Assembly: GCA_914767715.1 (NCBI GenBank)
Contig: OU612069.1
Span: forward strand, 29,768,079-29,832,078
Direction: 5' to 3'
Length of the DNA: 64,000 nt
Source: Membranipora membranacea
Taxonomy: Eukaryota > Bryozoa > Gymnolaemata > Cheilostomatida > Membraniporidae
The position numbers and the translations under genes are program-made. The first letter of the stretch is position 1. Each line of letters opens with the position of its first letter. The notes under the pieces are model-generated. The model was not told the origin of the DNA. It was given only the letters and a program-made list of their open reading frames with translations, and did no database searches. Below, piece after piece: positions 1-15,100 of the stretch.

Positions 1-100
1 CATCTTCAGGCTCTTTAGTTCTCCGATCCAATCAGGTAATGTACGCAGACTGTGATTCGCTCGCACAGTCAGTTCCTGCAGACCAGTCAGATATCTCATA
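1..100 (-). CDS. LRR cassette exon A, cut by the window edge
   Basis: Acceptor TTCCTTGTTACAG at 113-101; the exon then runs off the left edge after about 33 codons: MRYLTGLQELTVRANHSLRT, then LPDWIGELKSLKM. Its final K-M differs from the K-K-L of the other copies. The last 41 bp of the expected 141 lie outside the window. Confidence 0.7.
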
Positions 101-3100
101 CTGTAACAAGGAAAGTTATGTGAAGGTAAAGGGTTAGAAGTCGTGCTATGGAAATCACCAGTCTTTTGGCTACATAGCCGGAACGAAAGGCAGCAAGACC
201 ACAGATGACAAATCTACAGACTTAGGAGTACAGGAATGCTATGCAGTAGAGTGAAACATGATTATCATGGTTCACCTATGTTAGAATAATACCTTATGGC
301 TCAAAGTTGTGTGCCCCTGTAATATTGTGCAGACAACTCTGTCGCAGAATCAAGTCATGATATTGACCACTACACCAGTGGTCTGCTGTTATTGGTTGAT
401 GTGCTGTTAAAATGGTTTAACCCTTTAAATGATAATTCATGGTTTAAAATAGTCCTATGTAAGTATTATCTTCCCAATGTGCAGAAAAGTTAGACGGAGG
501 ATAATATCTGTATCAGCTAAGTTTAGTTTATTTTTAGCAAGGAGTAACAGGTTTGGTTTAAGTTACAAAGTTAGAATATTTACTGTATTATACTTTGATG
601 ATTTACAAGTTAAGAAGGTCTTGACACAGTTTTTGAGATACTTTCAGCTCTTCCACCGGGCCAGTGAAAAATCTATAACTATGACAATGCTGGCGACTCA
701 AAATCAGTGAACCTATCAAGGAGAATATTGAGACTTTGCTAAGTAAATCACTATTTCTGAATTCCCTCCATGACGGTTAACTTATAAATAGTCGAGTTAA
801 TCACCATCCACATCAGTCAGTATAATATTGTATTATATCGAGAGTTGAGGTAACAGTGGTAATAAGTGATGCTTATTTACCTGTCAGGTAGTTCTGTGAG
901 ACTGCAGCAAGTCACACCGATCTTCTTCAGGCTCTTTAGTTCTCCGATCCAATAAGATAATGGACCCAGACTGCTATTACAGGTGATGCTCAGTTCCTCA
1001 AGACCAGTCAGATATCTGATGCTGTAACAAGGAAAGTTATGTGAAGGTAAAGGGTTAGAAGTTGTGCTATGGAAATCACCAGTCTTTTGGCTACATAGCC
1101 GGAACGAAAGGCAGCCAGACCACAGATGACAAATCAACAGACTTGGGAGTACAGGAATGCTATGCAGCAGAGTGAAACATGATTATCATGGTTCACCTAT
1201 GTTAGAATAATACCTTATGGCTCAAAGTTGTGTGCCCCTGTAATATTGTGCAGACAACTCTGTCGCAGAATCAAGTCATGATATTGACCACTACACCAGT
1301 GGTCTGCTTTTATTGGTTGATGTGCTGTTAAAATGGTTTAACCCTTTAAATGATAATTCATGGTTTAAAATAGTCCTATGTAAGTATTATATCTTCCCAA
1401 TGTGCAGAAAAGTTAGACGGAGGATAATATCTGTATCAGCTAAGTTTAGTTTATTTTTAGCAAGGGGTAACAGGTTTGGTTTAATTTACAAAGTTAGAAT
1501 ATTTACTGTATTATACTTTGATGATTTACAAGTTACGGAGGTCTTGACACAATTTTGGAGATACTTTCAGCTCTTCCACCGGGCCAGTGGATCATCTATA
1601 GCTATGACAATGCTGGCGACTCAAAATCAGTGAACCTATCAAGGAGATTATTGAGACTGTGCTAAGTAAATCACTATTTCTGAGTTCCCTCCACGACGGT
1701 TAACTTATAAATTGTCGAGTCAATCACCATCCACATCAGTCAGTATAATATTGTATTATATTGAGAGTTGAGGTAACAGTGGTAATAAGTGATGCTTATT
1801 CACCTGTCAGGTAGTTCTGTGAGACTGCAGTTTACCACATCAAGCTTCTTCAGGCTCTTTAGTTCTCTGATCCAATCAGGTAATGTACTCAGACTGCGAT
1901 TATGTCCTACAATCAGTTCCTCCAGACCAGTCAGATATCTCATACTGTAACAAGGAAAGTTATGAGAAAGTTATGGGTTAAAAGTAGTATCTAGTCCAAA
2001 GCAACCTCAATATTTGGTCGAATTGAAGACGACCATTCATTTTATTTTTATTTATGTGCCGTACATTCGATGCTATCAACCTTTCACAGGATGGATATTA
2101 GAACTTAAGCAATACACAAACTTCAAACTTCAAACCAGCTTGCTAACTTCATAGCAGGGAGAAAGACCCACCGAACCCCAAATGATGTATCGACTCACTT
2201 GAGTGTGCATGAAGGAATGCTATGCAGTAGAGCGAAACATGATTATCATGGTTCACCTATGGTATAATAATACCTGATGGCTCAAAGTTGTGTGCCCCTG
2301 TAACATAATGCAGACCACTCTATCACTGAATCAAGTCATGTTATCGACCACTACACCAGTGGTCTGCTTTTATTGGTTGATGTGCTGTTAAAATGGTTTA
2401 GCCCTTTAAATGATAAATTATGGTGTAAAATAGTCCTACGTATGTTTTATAGTAAATGCTAAAAAATCCTAGGGAGCGTAGAGTAAGACTATACCAATAA
2501 TCAGTATTAATACTACATGCTATGACTCCAAGTATGTGTTTTTTTAGCATCAGCAAGCATATCTTCAGTGGTATTTTTCGTCAATCATTTGTTCTGTGGA
2601 GAATATGGCCTCATTCGGATATCACTTCTCTCCACTAAGGCATGTAGGATGTTTAATACGAAGTAGATCCTCGATCAACCGGTGAGAGATTTTGTACTTT
2701 TTAACTAGTAGCAAAATTTTAATCTGCCACTACTAATGTAGGAAAGTGTGAGAGTATGAAGTGGGATAATGTCGGTAATTTTCAAGTTTTGCTGATTTGA
2801 ATTTCAGGTCTTAGCACCAGTTCTGAGATACATTCAACTCCTCCAGACCACACAAAAACCTTGAACCACTGAATTAAATTCTTCTCATAGAATGGAAATA
2901 GTATCATAGCGTTATACAGTTAGGACACTAAACACAGAGACCCATTTGACTGTTATCTGATTGGCTGTCCCTAGTAGCATGAATAATTAGTCTGAGAAAT
3001 TGTCTTGTTTACAAAATTGCAAACAGTAATTATACCCCTACAGTGTCGATGATTTGGGCTTTTCTAGATTGCTACTAGGGACTGGCTATTTTTGCAAGCC

Positions 3101-6100
3101 CTTTGTTTTGCAAAAGAAAGCTAATGATGCTATCCCAGATATGGAATTCAATGCCTTGAACTTATCAATACAGGCGACTCATAATCAGTGAACCCATCGA
3201 AAGTGGTTGTTGAGACTTCTTTGAGATAATCGTTACTCCTGAGTTTCCTCAAGGGTGGTCAATTTATAATTAGTCAAGTTAATGATCCTCCACATAAATC
3301 AGTATAATATTGTATTATATTTAGAGTTGAGGTATCAGTAGCAGGAAGTGATGCTTATTTACCTGTCAGGTAGTTCTGTGAGCCTGCAGTTTGCCACATC
3401 AAGCTTCTTCAGGCTCTTTAGTTCTCCGATCCAATCAGGTAATGTACTGAGACGTTCATTCGATCGTACAAGCAGTTCCTGCAGACCAGTCAGATATCTC
3501 ATACTGTAACAAGGAAAGTTATGTGAAGGTAAAGGGTTAGAAGTTCTGCTACGGAAATGATCCGTGTTTTGGCTGCATAGCAGGAACGAAAGGCAGCCGG
3601 ACCCCAAATGACGTATCAACTGACTTCTGCTTACAAAAATGCTATGCAGTAGCATGAGAGGTAAAACGGTTATGTAAAATCTTGGTTTGCAAACCAGCAC
3701 AACGGCAGCCGGGCCCAAACCCGGATAAACACAGAGGGTTGACGACAGGAAGGGCATCAGGCCGTGAAAATACCCCCTGAACAGGAACCAAGTTTGCCCC
3801 GACGCTGTGACAACTGAGAGAGAGGGGCAAAGCTGACAGGTGCGGATAGCTTCGTCAAAAGTAGGGACACTAGCTAGTAAGAGCAGAGAGGTAGCGGCAT
3901 TGATCATAGCCAGGAGAGTTGATATTCTTTGCCTGGGGAAACAAGATAGACAGGAGGATAATTAAAGGGAAAGGCTCAAAATAATATTGTTGAGGGATGC
4001 AAGCTGTATTACTGTGGAGGGAAACGAACAAGGCATGGAGTTGGGATAGAGTGATAGATGTACAGAGAATATCAGAGAGAATTATGAGAATGAAATTTCT
4101 TACACCAGGGAGGAACTATAACATTGTAAGCGCCTACGCACCTCAGCAAGGATGTCAACAATGGGAGAAAGATCAGTTTTGTAACCAACTGGAGAATGCG
4201 ATTGACAGGATACCAGGTGTGGAGGAGGTTGTTGTTGAAGGAGAATTAAATGGACGTGTCGGCATGAATAGAACAGGGTGTGAAAGATGGCATGGAGGAC
4301 AGACTCTAGGACTGATGAATGAGAGAGGATCCTTGATTTAGCTCAGATAAACAATCTAGCTAGTCAGCACCTTCCTTGAAAAGAAAGATGAGCATTTGGT
4401 AACAAACAGGAGTTGCCGATACTTTTCGGTGATCAATCACAAACTAGTTCCGAGATTTATGTTGGAAAAGGTAAAGACTGGATAGATAATACCAGGTGAA
4501 TCAATAGCTGCCCAGCATCAATTACTGGTCGCAGACTTGAACATACAAAATCAGAAGGTGGAAAGAAGGGAAGGACCTGAGAGGATAAAATGATGGAAAA
4601 TGGAGGAGAGGAAGACCCCGGCAGCGGTTGAAAGATACTATAAAGTCTGACATGAGCCTTTGGGGTTCAGTAACATGAGGATGTAGATGACAGGGTCCGG
4701 TGGCATTCTCTAATTGGACTTGGAGCTAGCAGAACGGCGACCCGCTAAGGATACAGCTGTTTATGTGAGAACGATTAGAAGAGATAAGTCAATAAGCCAG
4801 TGCTCTACTCCTGTTAGTTAATTTTTTGTTGACATGATAACAGCAGCAGGATGGCAGATTTCATCCTTGAAATGATAACTTATGGTTTGAAGTAATCCTA
4901 TGTAAGTATTATATCTCCCTACTATGTGGGGATGTGAGAGAGTATGAAGAGGGATAATATCGTCACAGAGTAAGGATATATAGAGGAAACACTCCAATGA
5001 TCGTTATAGTGCCTGCCGATTTTAATCCAGTGGGTGAAAATCATCAATCTGGCCACCTGCCAATTTCATATTTTATATAAGTTACAATGGAGTCTTTTGG
5101 TGTAGACATAACGACTATGATAGGTCATATTCATTCTGTATTCATGCTAAAGACTGATTTCCAACTTTTTTGAAATGCCCAACCTTCAAGCTATACACCA
5201 TGTTGTTGTCATTTTTTGCTAGGATGCATAAGCTATAAATAATCCAGGTTTTTAAAATGAGTTTTATCGTATAAATTAACATGTGACAATTGATAGATGG
5301 CTTGTCATCAAAATTAGGAAATGTCTATGTATTGACCTAAGCCGCATGTAAATCTATATGAAGAAACTCATTTTAAAAACCTGGATTACACATAAACTAT
5401 TTACCCTGGCAAAAAACGACACTAATATGGTGTATAGCTTGAAGCTTAGACATTTCAAAAAAGTTGGAAATACAGAATGAATTATGACCTATCATAGCTG
5501 GTTGTGTCTGCATCACAAAACTCCATTGTAAATTATGAAATTGACAGGTGGCCAGATTGATGATTTTCCCCCACTCATCAAACACCCGCAGGCACTATAA
5601 CGATCATTGAAGTGTCCCATCTGTATATCCTTACTCTGTGATATCTTTATTTTCCAAGATTTGCTCATTTAAAATTTGTGTACAATCGCCGGTTCGGAGA
5701 TACATTGAGCTCCTCCAGAGAACTGATAAAAAATCTTAAGCATATCAATGCAGGCGACTCGAAATCAGTGAACCCATCATAAGAGGTTGTTGAGACTTAT
5801 TTAGGATAATCATTATTCCTCAACGTTGGCTAACTTATAAATAGTCAAGTTAATCACCCTCCACATAAATCAGTATAATATTGTATTACATTGAGAGTCA
5901 AGCTATCAGTAGCAGGAAGTGATGCTTATTCACCTGTCAGGTAGTTTTGTGAGCCTGCAGTCAGAAACATCAAGCTTCTTTAGGCTCTTCAGTTCTCCGA
6001 TCCCATCAGGTAATGTACGCAGACTTCTATTCCCATGTACAATCAGTTCCTGCAGACCAGTCAGATATGCCATACTGTAACAAGGAATGTTATGTGAAGG

Positions 6101-9100
6101 TAAAGGGTTCGAAGTAATCAATCACAAACTAGTTCCGAGATTTATGTTGGAAAAGGTAAAGACTGGATAGATAATACCAGGTGAATCAATAGCTGCCCAG
6201 CATCAATTACTGGTCGCAGACTTGACCATACAAAATCAGATGGTGAAAAGAAGGGAAGGACCTGAGAGGATAAAATGATTGAAAATGGAGGAGAGGAAGA
6301 CCCCGGCAGCGGTTGAAAGATACTATAAAGTCTGACATGAGCCTTTGGGGTTCAGTAACATGAGGATGTAGATGACAGGGTCCGGTGGTATTCTCTAATA
6401 GGACTTGGAACTAGCAGAACGGCGACCCGCTAAGGATACAGCTGTTTATGTGAGAACGATTAGAAGAGATAAGTCAATAAGCCAGTGCTCTACTCCAGTT
6501 AGATAATTTTTTTGTTGAGATGATAACGGCAGCAGGATGGCAGATTTCATCCTTCAAATGATAACCTATGGAGTAATCCTATGTAAGTATTAAATCTCTC
6601 CCTACTATGTGGGAAGATGTGAGAGTATGAAGAAGGATAATATATCCACATTTTCCTAGTTTTCCTGATTTAAAATTCTGGTCTTAGCACCAGTTCTGAG
6701 ATACATTCAGCTCATCCAGATCACTCAAAGATCTTATACATATCAATACAGCCGACTCCGTGTCAGTGAACCGTTCGAAAGTGGCTTTTGGGACTTATTT
6801 AGGATAATCATTATTTCTCAGTTTCGGCGGTTAAAGTGGTACGCGCCAAAGGTGGTGCATGGGGATTAGTCATAATTAGTATTTTCTATTGACAAGCAAA
6901 CCATTGGATAATGAGTGTAATTTCACGCCTAGTTACGCCTATTTTAGCCCAGTCCACGTGGCATTTGAGTTTTGCAGAAATCGAGCTTGCATGCTTCAAG
7001 TGTTTTCTCAAGTGTGTTATGTAAGAAGTCAAGCAACACCTGTGCCCTTGCAGCTTTGCAGCCGACTGCAATGTTTATGTGATGTTGAAAGGAAGCGACA
7101 CTTCACATCAGCTGATGAAAACATTTGACATTGTGTACAAACAAGGATTATTTGTATCCTGCTATATCACTGTATAACAGGGCCGTAGATTAGAAAAAAT
7201 GGTAGGGGAGGCAAAGGTCCGAGGCGAGTCCAATGCATCACCAGTAACCTCCTCCCCGAGAAATTTAAGTCATGTAATAAGCAACTGGAAATCCCAGAGG
7301 AGCTGATTCTGACATGGATTATTGAATTAGAGTGTTTTTAGGCCACTGTATTTAGCTATCTAGGGAGGGCAGTGCCTTTCTGCCTCACCTAGAACTACGG
7401 TCCTGTACAATAAATAGTGTAAACTAATTCTAACTATCGTAGAGGTATAATTGTAATAATCTTTGACACAATGATAATAAAAATAATCTTGCAGAAATGA
7501 AAGTACCGTGCAGTACAAATTTTTAATGGTTGCGTTACATTATAGGCCTATGAGCAGATGAAGATAAATGCAAAAGACAGAGGTTGTCCGTGGTAAAGTG
7601 AACATCCGAAGGGAAGTCATTTCGACTGTGGTGTGAAAGTTTGTGATAATCCGGCCATAGCCAACCTCCGGTCGATTGTGAGTTTTGCTGAAAAGGTCAC
7701 TTTGTTTGGCCAGTGGCACTCTCACCACAGAGAAAATTTGAAACGTACTTTCTTGCATTGTTCAAAATTTTGGTGTACTATATATTCATTATGGTCGCAT
7801 CTAAAATTCAGGAAATTTCTAGTTGTTGCTCTATTGCAGCAGATGGGAATTCCCCACTACATGTAGCATTCATGGAAAAGACAGGTCAAAAAAAAAGGTT
7901 GCATAAAAATTGTTGCGGCTAATTGGTACACTCCCAAAAAAAGTAGCCAATCTCGAGAACAAAGTTTGGTGATGCATGCCCTAATCCAAATGTCCGGTAT
8001 ACATGGATGACAATGTGCGACAACCAAAACGACTAGCCCTAAACCCAATGACCTTTTTCAGGACCAACAATAATAAATGAAGTGATTGTTTATTTATCTC
8101 ACATCATGAAAAACATTAGTAATAATGAATTGTTGCTGACAATAAATGTATATATATATTGTTTTGTTCACAATATACACTAATACATGACATCATCATG
8201 CTCGTGTTTACTCGAATCTTTTATACTTTATCATACTAATCTCTCAGATGAGATAAATAGAGTTGTGGTCATTACAACCCTCACAAACTCCCAAAATGAT
8301 CGATACGAATAGTGTTTATTTGTGTCCGCTTGTCTGCAACATCAATGAAAAATACTGTATTCAACAGTGCCCTTGGATAAAGCCCATATAGCTATTTTAT
8401 CCCATCTCATGTAAACTTGATTGTAGGATTTTAATAACATATAATTGCCAATTAATGACAGCAACCGTAACTAGGCACTTTAAAAAAATTCTAGGCACTA
8501 TATAAATCTGTCAATCGTATTTCAAAATCGACCAATAAGAACCAGTAAAATGTGGGGCGGGTAATTTGAAATCTCTGCGGCTGTGCAATTTTGAGTCAAA
8601 GTTGATGCATTTTCACCACTTTCTAAGGAGATTTTTGGAATAAGATTTAAATTGGGGTGTGTGTATGAAAAATCTGGATCAGCCCATGCAATTTTCATCT
8701 CAATGAAGTCAAGACTGCTCATCATATTCCCAAAAAAGCAGGAGGAATTTGATGCTGCTAATCCCATTTGAATTTGATATATCCCCCTCCACATAAATCA
8801 GTATAATATCGTATTAAATTGAGAGTTGAGGTATCAGTAGCAGGAAATGATGCTTATTTACCTGTCAGGTAGTTCTGTGAGCTTGCAGTGTGACACATCA
8901 AGCTTCTTCAGGTTCTTCAATTCTCCGATCCATTCAGGTAATGTACTCAGATTGTCGTTCTCAGATACAATCAGTTCCTCCAGACCAGTCAGATATCTCA
9001 TACTGTTCAAAGGAAAGTTATGTGAAGGTAAAGGGTGAGAAGTTGTGCTATTGAAATAATCAATGTTTTGGCTACATAGCAGCAACGAAAGGCAGCCGGA

Positions 9101-12100
9101 CCCCAGATGCGCCCTAAATAACTGTCAAGCCATCTATAAACCCAACAAAATATACTTTTTCTCAAAAATTTAGTCGAGATCCCTGGACATAAATGTTCCA
9201 TATCACATCCATGACACCATAACTATCTGAACTAAACTTTTGTTTTCGAGCTACCCTTAACCGGTATTTAAATTTTTTTAATATATCTCAGATGTTGCGT
9301 TCACATGTAACAAAACCTGCTGGTGAGTGGTGATAACACCTGATTGGTCTTTGGGGATTCTTCAGACATATCAATGCAGGCGACTCATAATCAGTGAACC
9401 CATCATAAGAGGTTGTTGAGACTTATTTAGGATAATCATTTTTCCTCAACGGTGGCTAACTTATAAATAATCAAGTTAATCACCATCCACACGAATCCAG
9501 TATAATATTGTATTATATTCAGAGTTAGGTATCAGTAGCAGGAAGTGATGCTTACTTACCTCTCAGGTAAATCATAGAGCCTGCAGTCAGTCACATCAAG
9601 CTTCTTTAGGCTCTTTAGTTCTCCTATCCGAACGAGTAATGTACTCAGATTATCGTTCCTAGATGCCATCAGGTCCTCCAGACCAGTCAGATATCTGATA
9701 CTGTACAAAGGAAAGTTATGTGAAGGTAAAGGGTGAGAAGTTGTGCTATTGAAATAATCAATGTTTTGGCTACATAGCAGGAACGAAAAGCAGCCGGACC
9801 CCAGATGTGCCCTAAATAACTGCAAAATAAACCCAACAAAATATACTTTTTCTCAAAAATTTAGTCGACAGCCCTGGGCATAAATGTTCCATATCACATC
9901 CATGACACCATAACTATCTGAAAGCAAGGAGTCATTTTTCTTCGCCTCTATAACTTGCATCTTGTTTTTGAGCTACCCTCCGCCCAATCCTGCTTTTTCA
10001 ATTCATATGAATATATTTTCTATCACTGGAGCGACTCAAATCTAAAATTTGTCACCAGCGGGGTTTGAAGCAGTAGCCTGTCTGTCATTAAGCAGAGCTC
10101 TAACCTATTGCACTTTATAATCCATGCTGCTATTGGGTTTGTAATGAATAGCGGTTGAAGGACATGGGAGGATCCCTGCGGGATTAATAACCCAGTGAAG
10201 GGCGGATGAGTCTCACACAGACCAACGGCCACTCCCTGCAACTGCTGACAGCTCCAGTCGTCAAGGTATCCTTACCATTGGACCCAGTTATCAGCAGCCA
10301 AGCCAGTGGGGCTTTGGGGTGCATCTTAGTTCCACTATAATCCACGCACAGCTTCTGCTTGCACCGGACGACAAAAGTCCTGCGGCAACTGGGGAATGGT
10401 GACGGGAACAGGGTTGTGAAGCCTGGGAGTTCTTAGCCATGAACCGGCACGTAGGCGATGAGGGTTTATTCAATCGCTCTGCTCTTGGATTGGGGACAGA
10501 AGAGTAGTTCGGTAGTTGCTCTCATGACTGAGCAGTCCTGTCTAGGATCCACTCTGCTCACCTCAATCAGAGGAAGTGGCTAGAAAAGGTGCCCTATACA
10601 TAGTCTGTTCCCATTACCGCCCGACTGTAATACCGCATTCAGAGGGCTCACCATTCAGCGGTAGAAAACATGAATTGATACTTGGAACATGGAATGTACG
10701 CACGATGATGGACAATAAGCAAAGTGAACGCCCTGAAAGACGCACTGCATTTGTTGCCCGAGAGCTACGGCGGCTTAACATAGACATTGCTGCTCTGCAG
10801 GAGACGAGAATCGCCGATGAAGGACAGTTGACAGAAGGGGGAGGAGGCTATACTTTCTTCTGGAAAGGAAAGAGTGCTGCTGATCAAAGGATTCACGGAG
10901 TCGGCTTCGCCATCAAGAATGAGATACTGAGAACTATGGACCATCTGCCGATTGGTATAAACGAACGTCTGATGACTCTGCAGATTGAACTTGACAAGAA
11001 CAGGAAAGCAATGCTGATTTGTGCATAATGCCCCGACACTTATGGCAGAGAATGAACAGAAAGAAGAGTTCCACTCAGAGCTGGACACGCTGATCAGACA
11101 AACACCAAGAAACAGTAAGCTTATACTGCTTGGAGATTTCAATGCAAGAGTTGGTAAGGATATTGACACTTGGAATGGGGTAATCGGAAAAGATGAAGTC
11201 GGAAATGCCAACCAGAATGGCCACATGCTTCTCACCAAATGTGCAGAACATCAGCTGGTGATCACCAATACACTTTTCAGACAGAAGAACCGTAATAAGA
11301 CATCATGGCGGCACCCACGCTCTGGACACTGGCACCTAATAGATTATGTCATTACTAGAAAAGACAACCTCAGTGATGTGAAGATGACCAAGGCCATGGC
11401 GTGCTCAGATGCGTGTTGGACTGATCACAGGTTGATCAGGTCAATCATGTCATTCACGTTAAAGCCAAAATACAGAAAAACGAAACCAAATACCAGACCA
11501 AAGTATAGACTTGACTGCCTCAACCAGCCTGATGTTCTTTGTGATCTCCAGGAGAAAATACGGGACTCAATCCAAGCTGCCGAAGAGACGCAAGATGTTA
11601 CAACATACTGGATCAACCTGAAAGAAGCCATCACAACAAGCTGTGATGAAACACTCGGAAAAGCAAAAAAACATCATGAAGATTGGTTTGATGAGAATGA
11701 TGATGAAATAACCAGAATTACAGAAGAAAGACGTGCTGCCTTCCAAACGTGGCAAGACGATTTTAGAAACAAGACAAAGAAAACAGACTACCATCAAATC
11801 AGATCTACAGTTCAACGTCATGTCAGAGAGCTGAAGAACAAATGGTGGACAGACAAAGCAAGCGAACTATAGAAACTGGCTGATCAGAATAAGAGTAGGG
11901 AGTTCTTTGCTGCGACAAGGAAACTGTATGGACCAACCACCAATGGAGTTAGACCCGTCATGGACAAGGAAGGTGTCCTGTACAAGGAAAAAGACAAGAT
12001 CAGAGAATGCTGGAAAGATCACTTTGATAGCCTGCTCAACCAAAACCCACATGTCGAGGATAACGCTCTTCAGAATATGCAGAAATACCCCTGCCACAAG

Positions 12101-15100
12101 GAGCTATCAGATGAACCTACCATAGACGAAGTGATTGCTGCCATCAATGCTATGAAGAATGGGAAGGCAGTAGGTCCTGATGGTATTCCTGCAGAGATAT
12201 ATAAGCATGCAGGCCCTGAGCTATCTGATAAGCTCCTCCAACTATTTCAGAAGATATGGCAGACGGAAACCCTTCCTGCTGACCTACGTGATGCACTTAT
12301 TGTGACTATTTTCAAGAAAGGAGACAAGTTTCTCTGCGGAATCTATAGAGGAATATCTCTGCTAGCGATTGCTGGAAAGATACTGGCCAGGATTCTGTCA
12401 ACGAGGCTATCGTCTGTTGCTGAAGAAGTACTACCGGAGTCTCAATGTGGTTTCCGACCGGGCAGAGGTACAGTTGACATGATATTTGCAGCACGCCAAA
12501 TACAAGAGAAGTGCCGTGAGCAATATCAAGAACTACACATGGCCTTTATAGACCTCACTAAGGCTTTCGACTCAGTGGACCGAGAGTCACTCTGGAAAGT
12601 CCTCTCGCTAATAGGATGCCCTGAGAAGTTCATCAAAATAGTCCGGCTATTACATGATGATATTTCAGCATCAGTATTAGTTGATGGGGAAGCATCAGAA
12701 AAGTTTGCTGTGAAAACTGGAGTCAAACAAGGCTGTGTGATTGCTCCGACACTATTTTCTATATTCTTACTGGCTGTCTTGCATCTCGTGCGTCAGAGGC
12801 TACCACCCGGAGTCAGAATCCAGTACAGGATCGACGAACTATTCAATCTACGCCGCCTCAAGGCCAAGACAATGACAACAAAGATCACCGTAACAGAGTT
12901 GCAGTATGCAGATGATAATGCAATTGTGGCCAATACTGAACATGATCTTCAGCTGGCTATGGATGCTTTTGATTTCGCATACTCCACTCTGGGACTTCAG
13001 ATGAACAAGAAGAAAACTCAAGTTCTACATCAGCCCAAACCAGGGATACCGGCAGGCCAAGTCCAGAAGCCCGAAATATTTGTGAAAGGTGAGCCACTGA
13101 ATAATGTGGAAAACTTCACATATCTCGGAAGCTGCCTCTCAGCCAAAGCTGACATAGATAAAGACATAGAGCAGAGACTTCAAGCCGCTAGTATCGCGTT
13201 TGGACGCCTTCGAAAAAGAGTGTTTGACAACAAAGATCTCTACTCAAGAACAAAGCTGAAAGTGTACAGAGCAGTTATCATGCCTACACTCCTCTATGCC
13301 TCCGAAGCATGGGTAACCTACAGCAGAAACATAAAGAGTCTAGAAGAGTACCATCAAAGATGCCTTTGCAGAATACTAAATATAAAGTGGACAGACAAAC
13401 GCACCAACAACAGTTCATTGGTTGAGGATTGCTAAACTCAGGATAATGGAAAACATTTCCAGAGAGACTTCGATGTAAAAATCATCATAAAATGCTCAAA
13501 TTTAAAACTGATGATGGGCAACTAAGAAATCAGATCGCAGCTGAAGAGGATAACCGGGATTTCAAAAATTTTAATATATCTCAGATGTTCCGTTCACATG
13601 TAACAAAACCTGCTGGTGAGTGGTGATAATACCTGATTGGTCTTTGGGGATTCTTCAGACATATCAATGCAGGCGACTCATAATCAGTGAACCCATCATA
13701 AGAGGTTGTTGAGACTTATTTAGGATAATCATTATTCCTCAATGGTGGCTAACTTATAAATAATCGATAAGATAAGATTTATTGGTTACACAACATCAAT
13801 GATGAGGTAAAACTAGTGTGGCATGAAGGCTGCTCATTTAAAATGCGAATACTGTTCGGCACAAAGCTGTTAAAAAAGCGTACAGTTCGCGATTTGCTAC
13901 AAGTAAAATAGTTCCTATGGCTCGTTGCGTTGAGTGACTAGTTCCTTAATATCACAGTTGAATTTAGCACGGGTAAAAGGTTTGAGCAGCATGTTACGTT
14001 CACCTTCGGTACATGACTTAAACCATAGCTCAGCATTGTACATAAGAATAGGTAAAATCAGAGTCTGGATAAAATGCTGACACTGATCATAGGACGGATT
14101 AAATTATTTAAATTTGAAACAAGCATTTAAGTGTCTTATAAATAGCATCAGAGTTATCATGCCATTTGAGATCATCGCCAAAAATAGTACCCAGGTATTT
14201 AAAATCACATACCTTTTCGATCTCTTGAATACCAATAAAAACAGAAGAAGTCACAGTGTGGGTTCTGCTAAAATCAAGGACCATCTTTTTGGTTTTATCT
14301 GTGTTTAAAATGAGATTGCTCTCTATACACCAGGTAGAAAAGCTATTTATAGCATTTAACGAAGACTGAACTGACTCCTTATGGTTTAAAAGGCCTACAA
14401 TGGCCATGTCATCAGCATATTTTAAAATGTGAACAATTGGATGTTGTGATCTGATAGCGTCAGTATAGATGGAAAATAAAAGAGGGGATAAAACACAGCC
14501 TTGTGGACATCCTGTATTGGATTCAAGATTCGATTACTTATGGTGTCCTATACGCACACGTTCGGTACGGTTACTCACCCTCCACATAAACCAGTACAAT
14601 ATTGTATTATATTGAGAGTTGAGGTATCAGTAGCAGGAAGTGATGCTTATTTACCTTTCAGGTAGTTTTGTGAGCCAGCAGTGTGACACATCAAGCTTCT
14701 TAAGGCTCTCTAGTTCTCCTATCCAATCAGGTAATGTATTCAGACTGTGATTCGCTTGCACAGTCAATTCCTGCAGACCAGTCAGATATCTCATACTGTA
14801 ACAAGGAAAGTTATGTGAAGGTAAAGGGTTAGAAGTCGTGCTATGGAAATAATCAATGTTTTCGCTACACAGCAGGAAGGAAAAGCAGCCAGTCACCAGA
14901 TGGCATATAAACTGTCTTTTGAGTACAGGAATGCTATGCAGTAGAGTGAAACATGGTTATCACGGTTCACCTATGCTATAATAATACCTGATGGCTCAAA
15001 GTTGTGTGCCCCTGTAACATTGTGCAGACAACTCTATCACTGAATCAAGCCATGATAGAGACCACTAACCCAGTGGTCTGCTTTTATTGATTGATGTGCT

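Larger units (their letters stand above)
10030..13560 (+). mobile_element. Non-LTR retrotransposon (LINE), nearly complete but 3'-truncated
   Basis: A 5'-UTR-like region (10030-10575) is followed by one endonuclease plus reverse transcriptase polyprotein. I find two clear lesions up to 13435: a one-base frameshift near 11025 and an in-frame TAG at 11870-11872. Sequence after 13435 no longer fits the expected C-terminus, and the surrounding LRR-unit intron resumes near 13565, so the 3' end is missing. It sits inside an LRR gene intron on the opposite strand. Clade uncertain (RTE/CR1-grade EEP-type LINE). Confidence 0.85.

Noticed and set aside
477-1633. Paired plus-strand ORFs ending SIAMTMLATQNQ / SITMTMLATQNQ
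   Set aside because: Both are copies of the duplicated LRR-unit intron; similarity is due to duplication, and no domain is recognisable.
3359-3907. 182-codon ORF running through LRR exon D into upstream sequence (also 15559-16107)
   Set aside because: The part upstream of the TTCCTTGTTACAG acceptor is intron and RTE 5' sequence; other cassettes are closed upstream of the same acceptor.
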